34,934 nt of DNA from Fimbriiglobus sp043785105. Its GTDB lineage: Bacteria; Planctomycetota; Planctomycetia; Gemmatales; Gemmataceae. The notes under the pieces are model-generated. The model ran no database searches, had not been told where the DNA came from, and worked only from the letters and a program-made list of their open reading frames with translations. Position 1 is the stretch's first letter. Every line of letters begins with the position of its first letter. Positions 15,337-23,959 of the stretch are shown here, in pieces. Position numbers and translations under genes: made by a program. The stretch is taken from positions 1-34,934 of the forward strand of contig JAYVXO010000194.1 of NCBI GenBank assembly GCA_043785105.1, read 5' to 3'.

Positions 15337-18300
15337 AAGCGACTAATCTTGGTGGCACCGTTTTGCAACTCGAAGCGGTAGCCGTCCGGGAACGCATCGG
15401 CAAATTCTTCTTGGTGACTGACTAATAAGATACAATGCAGATGACCGCGTAGATTTTGCAATTCTTGTATCATCACTTGCCGGCCCTGACGGTCCAGGCA
15501 ACCAAAACCTTCATCAATGATGACACTTTCAATTGGCCGGTGTTGCTTGCTCGCATATTGGCCGATACCCAACGCCAAACTGACCGCAACCCGGAAGCGT
15601 TGGCTCCCGCTCAGAAATGCCACGTTGATCGGTGCCCCGCCGGTGACGCGATTGGCGGCTTCGAGTTCGAGCGCCCGATCCGTACTGGTGCCGTCTTCAC
15701 TGCCAACCAGCTTCAAGAAAAGTTGACCGCTACTCAGACGATCCAGCACCCCGTTGGCATAGTCAACGATTTGCCGTTCCGCTTGGCGCACTAAATGACG
15801 TTGGAGACGATCACGTCCTAACAGTTCCGCAACCAGTTTATACTTGTTATGTTCGCCATCAATTTGTGTATACTGAACACCCAATTTCGCCCGCTGTTCC
15901 CGGTGACCATCCAGTATTGATTTTTGACGTTGAACGACACGCAATTCTTGATCGACTTGTTCATAGTGTGTACGGAGTCCAAGCACCAACGACTTCACAT
16001 CCTCCGGGGTCCGCCGGGCTTCATTGGGGAAAGTCGCCGCCTCCATTTCATAGCCTTCGATGTCGTTGCGGATTGTGTTTAACCCGCCACGGGCTTGTTC
16101 GAGTTGCTTATATTTTGTCTCAATACCATCCGCAATCAGTCGATCCGATTCACCTTTCCATGCACTGTATTCCGCGAGTGCCGCCTGCTGAAGGAGCGTT
16201 TGCCAAGCAACGGGCAAATCCCGTTTGGCACGTTCTGCGGCATCGTCACAATGTTGCCGCGATACTTCTTCTGTATTCAATTTACCCTGTAAGTCGGTTA
16301 AAATCTGCACGCAAGTGTGCGATTCGCAGCCCAGTTTATCTACATCAAGTTCCAAGGAGGCAATATTGGCTTTCGCGGCCTTAATGGAGTTGATGAGTGT
16401 ATTTTCTTCCGCGTGTAACGATTGATGCTCCTGCCGTATTGAAGTGAGATCAACGGCGGGCAACGCGGCCTTCAGTTTCGTGACCGTCTCCCGCACGACT
16501 TCCAACCGCGCACGGAGTTGGTTCCATTTCGTTAACGTGTCGGTTGCCTCTCGAAGTTTGCGCTTAACACTTTCTAACGTGCTGACATCACGTCGGAGTG
16601 CAATCAGTTCGTCACGTTCTGGAAATGTAGTCATGCTCCAATTAGGCGAAGTGGTCTGTGCAATCTTGCCTTGATATGTGGCTGGCAGTTCTGCATATCG
16701 TAACACAAGTGAATCATTTAGCCGTTTGGTGTCGGCTAATAGCTGTTTGGAATGTGCAGATTGGTCTCGATAGCGTTCCCGAAGATCATCTAGTTGTTTT
16801 TTTAATTCGACGTCTTGTGCTGTCAGTAGCTGTTCTTGCTTGGTAGTATGAGTCAGTGCTGCAACCGCCTCACGGTGTCGTTGTGCAGTGGACGTGGCCT
16901 CTTGATCCCGCTTGGTTTTCTCTTCCAAATAGTGTGCTGCTGTCAACTCTTGTCCGCACGTCTGGCAGGTTTTATCACCGGACAATGACGCGAATTGTGC
17001 TGCCAACTTACGGGCCTGGTCCGCCATTGCTTTCGTGACCGCAACATCTTGTTCCGCGATCGCCTTAGAAGATTTAGCCTCGATAACTTGTTGTTGTAAT
17101 TTCGCAACATCTGCCTTGAGCCGTTCGCCCTCAGTCAGTGTTACATTCAGTTGTAATTTAACATCTTGTTCCGTGCGGATCGAGACAGCTAACTCATGGC
17201 GTTCGGTTTGAAACCGCTCCAATATCGGCAACACGCGGCTGAGTTCCGTCAACCGATCGGCGTCATCGTGTGCAAGCCGTAGTGACTTTTCGGGATCGTC
17301 GGGGAGTCGATTTAAGTCGTCGGTCATCCGACTTGCTTCGGATTCTTGCTGCTCAACTAGCCGCACTTTTTCCAACAAACCTGTCAACTCGCGTAGTCGC
17401 GCGTTCAGCTTCCCTTGCTTCGTTTCATCATCAACAAGTTGCTTCTGTACGGTCAGGCGTTGTTTTTTTGTCTTCTCATGGGCATGGTCGACAACACGCT
17501 TTCGCTCTTGGGTTTCTTCCCGTTGCTTCAAGTAGCGATCTGATTTCCGTTGCGATTCTTGCGATTGGCCACGCATACTGACGACCGTATTGACGGCAGG
17601 TAACACCTCGCGTAATTCTTGTAGCCGTGCATAGGCGTTCTCAATTTTAACGGCTTCGCCCAGTAATAGCTCCGCCGCTGACAACTTAGCTTTCGCGGCG
17701 GCAAGGCGGGCTTGCGTATCACACCACCGCCGCGCTTGGACCTCGATTGCCGCCATCGCATCAATTTTCAGTTGTGCAGTAGATCGTGATTCTTTATACT
17801 CATCAATTTGTAGTATCGTAGTCGCATACTCCAAATCGCTCACATCTGGCACGGCAGCAGTCTGATGTGATAATGCTTCCAAATTGGCTTTCAGTTCCAA
17901 CTTGCGGGAGTTGGCTTTTTCGTGGAGTCGTTGGTAGCGTTCCAGATCCACAATCCCCGCCAGCACCTCGGCGCGGCCACTGGGCCGGGCGTCCAACAGC
18001 TTCTCCGCTTTGCCTTGAAGTAACAGTACAGACGACGTGAAAGTCTCGTAATTTAAGCCGATTTTGTCGTGAATCCATTTGTCGAAGTCGATCTTCTTGC
18101 TGGTATCGGGCACCGGCTCCCAAGAATCATCCGTCATGCTACGAAACAACTGTTGCGTCCCGGTGATCGCTCCTTTAGGGCTGCGACGTAAGGTCCGTTT
18201 ACTCCGATATAACACCGTGTCCAGTTTGAAATCAAACTCGACGATCATGGAGTTGCTTTCTTTATTAATCAACTCCGACGCATTTTGACTACCGCCACGA

Positions 18301-18458
18301 TGGTGACCAAATAACGCATACGTGACTGCGTCAAATACGGATGACTTTCCGCTACCGTTGGTGCCCGCCAACATCCACAGCGCGGCCGTGCTAAATCCGA
18401 CTTCTTGTTCGTCTTTGTACGAGAGAAATCCGGTTAATTTAATGCGATGGGGGATCAT
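15327..18458 (-). CDS. sbcC: SbcC/Rad50-type exonuclease ATPase subunit
   Basis: A 1043-residue SMC-like protein, the usual size for SbcC. It has an N-terminal ATPase half with Walker A GTNGSGKSS (about 32-40), two long coiled-coil arms, and a central zinc hook CQTCG (about residues 496-499) that joins two molecules through Zn2+. The C-terminal half carries an ABC-like signature as FLSGSQRFRVAVSLAL and Walker B ESVIIDEGFGCLD (about 975-987). With SbcD it forms the complex that opens hairpins and processes double-strand ends. The gene starts 4 nt after the sbcD stop codon. Its base use is more AT-rich than its neighbours: 26 G+C in the 60 nt at 16801-16860 against 34 in 27001-27060. Confidence 0.95.
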   Translation of the reverse strand: MIPHRIKLTGFLSYKDEQEVGFSTAALWMLAGTNGSGKSSVFDAVTYALFGHHRGGSQNASELINKESNSMIVEFDFKLDTVLYRSKRTLRRSPKGAITGTQQLFRSMTDDSWEPVPDTSKKIDFDKWIHDKIGLNYETFTSSVLLLQGKAEKLLDARPSGRAEVLAGIVDLERYQRLHEKANSRKLELKANLEALSHQTAAVPDVSDLEYATTILQIDEYKESRSTAQLKIDAMAAIEVQARRWCDTQARLAAAKAKLSAAELLLGEAVKIENAYARLQELREVLPAVNTVVSMRGQSQESQRKSDRYLKQREETQERKRVVDHAHEKTKKQRLTVQKQLVDDETKQGKLNARLRELTGLLEKVRLVEQQESEASRMTDDLNRLPDDPEKSLRLAHDDADRLTELSRVLPILERFQTERHELAVSIRTEQDVKLQLNVTLTEGERLKADVAKLQQQVIEAKSSKAIAEQDVAVTKAMADQARKLAAQFASLSGDKTCQTCGQELTAAHYLEEKTKRDQEATSTAQRHREAVAALTHTTKQEQLLTAQDVELKKQLDDLRERYRDQSAHSKQLLADTKRLNDSLVLRYAELPATYQGKIAQTTSPNWSMTTFPERDELIALRRDVSTLESVKRKLREATDTLTKWNQLRARLEVVRETVTKLKAALPAVDLTSIRQEHQSLHAEENTLINSIKAAKANIASLELDVDKLGCESHTCVQILTDLQGKLNTEEVSRQHCDDAAERAKRDLPVAWQTLLQQAALAEYSAWKGESDRLIADGIETKYKQLEQARGGLNTIRNDIEGYEMEAATFPNEARRTPEDVKSLVLGLRTHYEQVDQELRVVQRQKSILDGHREQRAKLGVQYTQIDGEHNKYKLVAELLGRDRLQRHLVRQAERQIVDYANGVLDRLSSGQLFLKLVGSEDGTSTDRALELEAANRVTGGAPINVAFLSGSQRFRVAVSLALGIGQYASKQHRPIESVIIDEGFGCLDRQGRQVMIQELQNLRGHLHCILLVSHQEEFADAFPDGYRFELQNGATKISRFQR

Positions 18459-18462
18459 GAGT

Positions 18463-19692
18463 TTATTCGCAGTCCTTCAATAATTCATCGACAATGTTTA
18501 GCAGGCCATCTCGATCTTGATCGGTGTAGTTTATCAGTTCTTGCTTCAAATAATCTTGCACGGTTTCCTGGAAGCTTTTACTCCGATCCGCCTCGCCGAT
18601 GGTCAGATTCGGGCCAAGCTGACTGCTTTCCGTCCAATCGCGTGCATACCATCGGGGGAAAATCTGCTCCAAGTCGCGGAGTATTTCTTCGAGGTTATGC
18701 TCACCGGCGGTGTAGTGGATGTGCAAATTCACCAAGTCTTCTTTGGCATCCCCATACTCCTCCCGAAGTCGCGGAATGTCATTCGGCGGGTCGAGTAGTG
18801 TCAATTCGTAAATCGGTGTGCTATCAATTGGCAATACTATTGCCTCGCCAACCCGTCCCGTTGGCCCGACATCAAACATCACCACACCTAATGTGTTATG
18901 TTGTTCCCCCAAATCCATATGCTCGATGCTACCCGAATAGCGGACATGGCTGTGGCCGAGGTATTGCGGTTTGTGGATATGACCCAGGGCAACGTAATCA
19001 TACTGTTCGTAAAACTGCTCCCCCACTACGACAATATCTTCCTGCTCCGTCAGGCGGAATAGTGATGCACCAATTTGCGAACCATACACGGTGACGTGTG
19101 CCGCGAGTACGGCAGGGGCGTTCACGTCGTATTGGGGATGTTTGCGAATGTCGGCCAATGTGTTATTGAATGCCGATGTGAGTAACCGATTTTTCTCGTC
19201 CGGGTTACTATATTTTTGGCCGTACTCACCTTTCAAATAGCGTGACGGGGTGGGGAACGGCATCAACACGAATTGCACGTCGAAGGAATCAGTGCGGTCC
19301 CGGAGCCGGAGAAACGTGGGGTCGGCGGCCAAGTACAGTCGGCCTGACGGCACCCGTTCGCCGGGGGTTCCGATGGTTGGTGCAGCCAGCGTCATGGCGT
19401 GGCGAAGGGTTTGGCAAAAGTTTTCGTTGTCGTGGTTGCCGGTCAACGTCAGGATCGTGCCGCCGCCCATCAGAAAGTCCGCGAACACGTCCTGCCAGTG
19501 TCGGATCGTCTCCCGAAGTGCGTCCGGTCGGGCGAGTTCGCTGAACAAATCACCGGCCACGAGTAGCACATCAATTTTCTGTTCCCGGCAATGTGCCGCC
19601 ACCCGTTCAACGGCTTTCCGCAAGTCGTCCGTGCGATCAATCCGCCCCAGTCGGTCGTTCAGGTGCCAATCCGCAGTGTGAAGAATTTTCAT
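18463..19692 (-). CDS. sbcD: SbcD/Mre11-type nuclease subunit
   Basis: A 409-residue calcineurin-like metallophosphoesterase. The Mre11/SbcD metal motifs are in order: HTADWHL (Asp8, His10), VAGDLFSE, TGNHDNEN, AAHVTVYG and GHIHKP. It is the Mn2+-dependent nuclease that works with SbcC, the next gene downstream on the same strand. I place the start at 19692 because MKILHTADWHL is the canonical family N-terminus. The frame stays open about 75 codons upstream with no homologous character, and the ribosome-binding site is weak (GGCGG). The C-terminal part (about 310-409) matches the capping domain region and ends with a helical tail. Confidence 0.95.
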   Translation of the reverse strand: MKILHTADWHLNDRLGRIDRTDDLRKAVERVAAHCREQKIDVLLVAGDLFSELARPDALRETIRHWQDVFADFLMGGGTILTLTGNHDNENFCQTLRHAMTLAAPTIGTPGERVPSGRLYLAADPTFLRLRDRTDSFDVQFVLMPFPTPSRYLKGEYGQKYSNPDEKNRLLTSAFNNTLADIRKHPQYDVNAPAVLAAHVTVYGSQIGASLFRLTEQEDIVVVGEQFYEQYDYVALGHIHKPQYLGHSHVRYSGSIEHMDLGEQHNTLGVVMFDVGPTGRVGEAIVLPIDSTPIYELTLLDPPNDIPRLREEYGDAKEDLVNLHIHYTAGEHNLEEILRDLEQIFPRWYARDWTESSQLGPNLTIGEADRSKSFQETVQDYLKQELINYTDQDRDGLLNIVDELLKDCE

Positions 19693-19905
19693 ACCGCCAT
19701 TGTGTCGGCTTCCGAACTTGGCGTGAAGGTCAGTCCCCCACGAGAGCGAATTGATCTGGTCGAACGAACCGATTTTTCCGGAATTCTCGTGGGTCACGGA
19801 TTTTCGCACGGATTCGCTCATTTCGCACCAAGCGTGTTCTAAGCTTTCGGCGACCGAAGGAACTGGCCGTGGGTCTCGGCGTTCGTTTCGGCAGAGGGTT
19901 TTACG

Positions 19906-20475
19906 ATGTGTCGGCACAAGAACTTGTTCGTCATCCTGATGGCCGTTGCGCTACTCGTGCCCACAATTGGGTGTAGCGTGGCCGAACTCGAACCCGTTAA
20001 AGCGGTCGGGATTCAGCCCTTTTTGAAAGACAGGAACGCCAAGAAGAAAGTGGATTCACCCGCGACGGCGGAGCAAGACGCGATTCTGCACGTGCTGGAC
20101 GAGAGCAAAACCCACTTCAAAGCGGGCTTTGAATCCATCACGGCGGATTCCCAGCCGACGGCCGTGACGAAGATGTTCGGCACTTACTTGGACAAGATCG
20201 ACAAAATCGACCTCAAGAATTGCCCGCTCGAATTTCGCGGCGCGTGGAGCCGGTATGTCAAAGCGTGGAAAGCTCTTCACGCCAAGATGGGCCGCTTACC
20301 GGACGACTACGAAGACGTGACATTTATGGATGCTCTACAATCACTCTTCCGCAACGAAACGGAGAAGGGCAAAGTCTTGGGCGGGGATGTCATGCAAGCC
20401 GTCAAGCAAGTCACCACCACGTATGCAGCACTCTTTAGTGCATTGTCGATCTATCAGATTGATGTCAGCAACTGA
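19906..20475 (+). CDS. Predicted lipoprotein of unknown function
   Basis: A 189-residue protein. A basic N-terminus and hydrophobic segment end in LVPTIGC, a good lipobox with Cys23, so it should be lipidated and membrane-attached. The mature part is mostly helical and charged, with no motif I recognise (AILHVLDESKTHFKAGFE, LPDDYEDVTFMDALQSLF). An AGAGGG site stands about 9 nt before the ATG. It is divergent from sbcD across ~210 nt. A perfect hairpin at 20504-20533 follows 28 nt after its stop and probably ends the transcript. Confidence 0.75.
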   Translation: MCRHKNLFVILMAVALLVPTIGCSVAELEPVKAVGIQPFLKDRNAKKKVDSPATAEQDAILHVLDESKTHFKAGFESITADSQPTAVTKMFGTYLDKIDKIDLKNCPLEFRGAWSRYVKAWKALHAKMGRLPDDYEDVTFMDALQSLFRNETEKGKVLGGDVMQAVKQVTTTYAALFSALSIYQIDVSN

Positions 20476-20503
20476 GCGGATTGACCGACCCCTTGATATT
20501 CGT

Positions 20504-20533
20504 CGAACGGCGAGGCAAATGCCTCGCCGTTCG
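20504..20533 (+). terminator. Perfect 14-bp-stem hairpin after the lipoprotein gene
   Basis: CGAACGGCGAGGCA and its exact complement TGCCTCGCCGTTCG are separated by AA. The next bases are GCATTTGC, so there is no proper T-run and intrinsic termination is uncertain. The hairpin could instead protect the mRNA 3' end or be a solo copy of a repeat. It stands between the lipoprotein stop and the glycosyltransferase start, both on the plus strand. Confidence 0.55.
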
Positions 20534-20590
20534 GCATTTGCGGAGTCATAGAATCAACACTATTCGCTGATCGTGGTCCGAGATGCTGCC

Positions 20591-21853
20591 ATGCGTGTTT
20601 TGTTGAACCCAGTGGGAAGCCACGGCGATGTTCACCCGTTTATTGGCGTGGGCCGGGCGTTGCAATCGCGTGGGCATGAAGTCATCTTCATCACGTCCGC
20701 CGCGTTTCAAGATTTGGTCACGAAGAATGGTTTCCAATTCTTGCCCATCGGGACGGAACAGGATTACCACGACTTGACTCATGACCCGGACCTGTGGCAC
20801 CCGCGGCGATCGTTGAAGGTGCTGTTTGGCGGCGAGACGTTTGAGCGAATGCTGCGGGAATGCTATCGCCACATTGAAGCAAACTATCAACGTGGCGACA
20901 CGGTGTTGCTCAGCGGGTCGTTGGGGTTGGCGGGTCGGCTGGCACACGAACACTTGGGCATCCCGTTCGCCACGATCCACCTGCAACCAATGGCGATTCT
21001 CAGCATCGTGGAGCCGCCTGTGTTCGCCCCGCTGCGAATCCCGACTTGGTGGCCCTATTGGTTGCGGCGAAGCCTGTTTTGGTTTGCCGAGCGGCGAATT
21101 CTTGACCCGATGTTGGCACCCCCGATCAACCGATTGCGTGCGGACCTCGGCTTGTCCCCGATCGCGCGAATTTTTGGCGCATGGCGACAATCACCGCAGT
21201 CGATTCTGGCACTCTTCCCCGGCTGGTACGGGCACCCCGCCGACTGGCCAGCACACCTCAAACATGTCGGATTTGTGCAATACGATCAGGGTGAATCGCG
21301 CGAGTTGCCGGCCAAGTTACGAGAGTTTTTGAACGCCGGTGAACCGCCGATTGTGGTGAGTTTCGGTTCGGCCATGCGGTCGGGGCGACCGTACTTTGAA
21401 GCGGCTGTGCAGGCATTCAAACTCCTCAATCGTCGCGGCCTGATTTTGGCGAAGCAAGGTGACCAAATCCCGGTGAATCTGCCTGCGACCGTGTTGCAAG
21501 TGGACTACGCCCCGTTCAGTTTGGTGTTGCCGGCGTGCGCGGCGATCATCCATCACGGCGGCATCGGCACCAGTGCGCAGGCGATGACGGCGGGCATTCC
21601 GCAACTGGTCATGCCGCTCGCGTTCGACCAGCCGGACAACGCCGACCGACTGGAAAAACTCGGCGTGGCTCGTTGGCTAAAACCGAACCGCTTCACCGGG
21701 CCGAACGTCGCAAAAATGCTTCAGGAATTGACCCAATCGGAGACGATTCGCACAGCCTGTCAAATCGTGGCGAAGAAAATGGCTGCGGAACCAGACCCCG
21801 CATCGGCGATCATCGACGCAGTCGAACGACTGCGCGGCACCGATACGAAATGA
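20591..21853 (+). CDS. GT1-family glycosyltransferase (UGT/MurG-like GT-B fold)
   Basis: A 420-residue GT-B glycosyltransferase. The N-terminal acceptor domain begins MRVLLNPVGSHGDVHPFIG, the standard start of sterol or macrolide glucosyltransferase relatives. The C-terminal donor domain contains VVSFGSAM and the nucleotide-sugar motif IIHHGGIGTSAQAMTAGIPQ followed by FDQPDNADRL. It should transfer a sugar from a UDP- or dTDP-activated donor to a small hydrophobic acceptor, but neither can be named. I chose the ATG at 20591 over a GTG six codons upstream because the family motif starts there. It is convergent with the next gene, 3 nt apart, and no biosynthetic neighbours suggest a natural-product cluster. 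Confidence 0.9.
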   Translation: MRVLLNPVGSHGDVHPFIGVGRALQSRGHEVIFITSAAFQDLVTKNGFQFLPIGTEQDYHDLTHDPDLWHPRRSLKVLFGGETFERMLRECYRHIEANYQRGDTVLLSGSLGLAGRLAHEHLGIPFATIHLQPMAILSIVEPPVFAPLRIPTWWPYWLRRSLFWFAERRILDPMLAPPINRLRADLGLSPIARIFGAWRQSPQSILALFPGWYGHPADWPAHLKHVGFVQYDQGESRELPAKLREFLNAGEPPIVVSFGSAMRSGRPYFEAAVQAFKLLNRRGLILAKQGDQIPVNLPATVLQVDYAPFSLVLPACAAIIHHGGIGTSAQAMTAGIPQLVMPLAFDQPDNADRLEKLGVARWLKPNRFTGPNVAKMLQELTQSETIRTACQIVAKKMAAEPDPASAIIDAVERLRGTDTK

Positions 21854-21856
21854 TCG

Positions 21857-22294
21857 TTATTTTTTCTCACCGCCCGCATCCAGCTTCGGCTTCGGGATAA
21901 CTTCTTCCCAGTACAAATCTCGCCCCGCGACATACGTGTCGGAGGCCCGGTAGTCGTGGACTTTCGGCACGTCACCGGGGAGCAATCCCCACGCATCCAG
22001 GTTGATGAAAAAGCGGTCTTGAAACCAGCCGATCCGGGCTTCGGTGACCGACCCGGACCGCATGGTCGGTCGCTTTTGGAAGCGGAACTCTTCGACCCCG
22101 GTGATGCGAAACCGCAGCTTAACCGGCTTGGGTTGGCTGCCCAAGTCCTTCGCGGCAATGCTGGCAGTCAGCACAAATTCGACCGTGAAGTTCTCGGTGG
22201 TCGCGTATTTCAATTTCACCCGCCGCATCCGCCCGCCGGTGAACCGGTACTTACGGGTGAAGCTGGCAACGTCCGTGGCATAAAGTCGGTTCAT
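21857..22294 (-). CDS. Hypothetical protein downstream of the Dabb gene
   Basis: A 145-residue soluble protein without signal peptide or membrane helix. It contains alternating beta-like stretches (FTVEFVLTASIAAKD, KPVKLRFRITGVEEFRFQ) and a Trp- and Asp-rich end (FFINLDAWGLLPGD). I do not recognise a family. It follows the Dabb gene on the same strand after 26 nt, so the two probably share a transcript. It ends 3 nt from the convergent glycosyltransferase. Confidence 0.7.
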   Translation of the reverse strand: MNRLYATDVASFTRKYRFTGGRMRRVKLKYATTENFTVEFVLTASIAAKDLGSQPKPVKLRFRITGVEEFRFQKRPTMRSGSVTEARIGWFQDRFFINLDAWGLLPGDVPKVHDYRASDTYVAGRDLYWEEVIPKPKLDAGGEKK

Positions 22295-22320
22295 GATCGG
22301 TCCCGTGGTGGTTCAACAAC

Positions 22321-22635
22321 TCAGACGTAGGAATCGAACACGCGGACCTTGGCCCAATTGGCTTTCTGCTCGTCGATGAATTGGTTGTGCGTCGGGTCTT
22401 GCTGGTAGGCGTCGTGCGCGGTTTTGTCGATGAAGACGAGGTGCAAGCCAACGTCCCAATCGCAGTCGTTCACGTCCCGGTCCAGTTCCGCACAGAGCGG
22501 CCCGGCGGCAAAAAACACGATGCCGGGTTGCACGTTCAGGTACGTCTTGCACGCCGTGACCATCTCCGCAACCTTGGCGGGTGTCGCGTCCTTCAGCTTA
22601 AAAAACACATTGTGCGCGAGTCGCAAATCAGCCAT
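22321..22635 (-). CDS. Dabb (stress-responsive alpha/beta-barrel) protein
   Basis: A 104-residue protein that matches the dimeric alpha/beta-barrel (Dabb) family over its whole length. It starts with a strand ending in the family His (LAHNVFFKLKD), then a helix, the strand GIVFFAAGPL, the strand WDVGLHLVFIDKTAHDAYQQ and a helix ending DPTHNQFI. Members include plant stress proteins and small polyketide cyclases; most bacterial ones have no assigned substrate. It is probably the first gene of a two-gene unit with 21857-22294. Confidence 0.88.
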   Translation of the reverse strand: MADLRLAHNVFFKLKDATPAKVAEMVTACKTYLNVQPGIVFFAAGPLCAELDRDVNDCDWDVGLHLVFIDKTAHDAYQQDPTHNQFIDEQKANWAKVRVFDSYV

Positions 22636-22720
22636 GACCAGGAATCTCTAGTGTTCGTGGAAGTTGCATCGTCATTGTAGAAAGTGAGTCGAACGAACGG
22701 CTTGGCGATCAGCAGAAATG

Positions 22721-22784
22721 GTTACGGCATGGCCCACTGCTTCAAACGCCTTCTGGACGCTTCGCACGTTGGCCATGCCGTAAT
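22721..22784. repeat. Inverted repeat with 14-bp arms
   Basis: GTTACGGCATGGCC (22721-22734) pairs with GGCCATGCCGTAAT (22771-22784), 13 of 14 positions complementary, across a 36-nt spacer. It lies between the start of the Dabb gene and family B repeat copy 2. It could be a hairpin or an operator upstream of the Dabb gene, or another small repeat. Confidence 0.45.
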
Positions 22785-22809
22785 CAACGATCACAAATTT
22801 TGCAGTCCT

Positions 22810-22895
22810 GGCGAACCGGCGACGTCAGTCGCCTGGGTGCTAACCGAGTACCCGATTGTGGCAGACCACCCAGCAGCTTACGCAGCCGGTTCGCC
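22810..22895 (-). repeat. 86-bp inverted-repeat element (family B), copy 2
   Basis: This copy is oriented opposite to the one at 11251-11336 and is about 90 percent identical to it by direct comparison (9 differences over 86). It starts 13 nt past the stop codon of the minus-strand gene at 22909. Both copies thus lie at or just past the 3' end of a minus-strand gene, suggesting a preference for, or a role at, transcript ends. Confidence 0.85.
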
Positions 22896-22908
22896 GGAAC
22901 CGAATGAG

Positions 22909-23499
22909 TTACTTCGGGGCTTCGGTGAATTCTTTCAGTTCGAGCACAGCTTCGTTGTTTTGGATGTTGTACATCAATTTGACGATGCCTTTGCCAGCGA
23001 CGAACCAGTACTTCACGCTGGTTTTGGTACCAGCGATGTCGAACTCGGTTCCTTCCACGGCAACGGCTTCCAAATCGCCTAAGTTGGTTTTGATCTTTTC
23101 CTTGTCATCCTTCACGCTGAACTCGCCTTTGACCTTTTGATCGGCAATCGTCGATGCGATCGCCCACTTTTCACCCTTCGTCGCTTTGCCGTCTTTCAGC
23201 TTCAAGATCATGACGGGTGGGTCGATCTTGGCGTTGTTGATCTTGGTACGAACGATGCCTTCGGGCGTGACTTTGATGACTTCCGAGGCGACGGCTTTGC
23301 CGTTCACTTCGATTTCGAGCTTCGCCCCTTCCGCGTCTGCGGAAGCGACCTTCACGGTGATCGTGGTTTCAAGAACTTTGTAGACCCATTTCGTGCCCGT
23401 TTTGAGCGGGTAATAGTCCGCCCCGCCAGTTTGGGCCAGCGCCAGGCTGGAGACCAGTAAAACGAACGAACCCAAAGCTAACCGCAGCGTGTGCCGCAT
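22909..23499 (-). CDS. Secreted protein of unknown function
   Basis: A 196-residue protein with a clear signal peptide (MRHTLRLALGSFVLLVSSLALAQ-type, cleavage near ALA). The mature part is rich in Lys, Val, Thr and Glu in alternating beta patterns, starting YYPLKTGTKWVYKV. That opening, a strand with GTKWVY, is common in planctomycete and other bacterial secreted proteins of unknown role. AGGAG about 7 nt before the ATG supports the start. No enzyme motif is visible. Confidence 0.82.
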   Translation of the reverse strand: MRHTLRLALGSFVLLVSSLALAQTGGADYYPLKTGTKWVYKVLETTITVKVASADAEGAKLEIEVNGKAVASEVIKVTPEGIVRTKINNAKIDPPVMILKLKDGKATKGEKWAIASTIADQKVKGEFSVKDDKEKIKTNLGDLEAVAVEGTEFDIAGTKTSVKYWFVAGKGIVKLMYNIQNNEAVLELKEFTEAPK

Positions 23500-23959
23500 G
23501 GACCGTCTCCTGATTACGGGGCAGTAAGGTAATCCAGCGGACCACGCCGGAATGTCTACCTAATATAGCAACCCACTCGCCAGTGACGACCAGGGGCAAC
23601 ACCGTTACGCTCGGAAGCATCCGAAGGTTCGCGCGCCAAGTGTGTGAAACAGGATGGAATCGTCTTGCGGGTGACATCGGGTTTTGGGTGGGGTGTCACA
23701 AGTGGTGGTGGAGTTTTGTTTCGAGTCTTCGTTTTCAACCCCAAGAGGGTTGTTCAATTAGCCCAGGGTTGAGGAGGCTTTGCGACGACTACCCTGGGAC
23801 GCTTCTGGGGAGCTTCCACCCCCAGGAAGTCGGTTGGAAATGGGTGCAGTCACCCAGGGGGTAACGGACCTTCGGTCCGCAACCCTGGGCTAATCGAACA
23901 ACCCCGTTGGGGTTGGGAACCCGCCATCGGTCACGACCTGATTTTGCTACAATACCGGC
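23500..23959. other. Divergent intergenic region containing an inverted-repeat element
   Basis: This 460-nt gap lies between the minus-strand secreted protein and the plus-strand LOG gene, so both promoters should be in it. Apart from the element at 23737-23917, I see only a weak GTGACAT/GTGTCAC inverted pair around 23671-23700. No start codon with a good ribosome-binding site and coding-like sequence is present. Confidence 0.6.
23737..23917. repeat. 181-bp inverted-repeat element with CCCAGGGT modules
   Basis: The left arm (23737-23772: AACCCC...GGGTTGTTCAATTAGCCCAGGGTTG) and the right arm (23880-23917) are near-perfect inverted repeats about 36 bp long with a few mismatches. A further TGGGTGCAGTCACCCA hairpin lies inside at about 23840-23855. 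The TAGCCCAGGGT ends next to GGGGTTG blocks are the same modules as in the nested element at 7962-8244, so the two belong to one family. There is no coding capacity. Confidence 0.75.
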
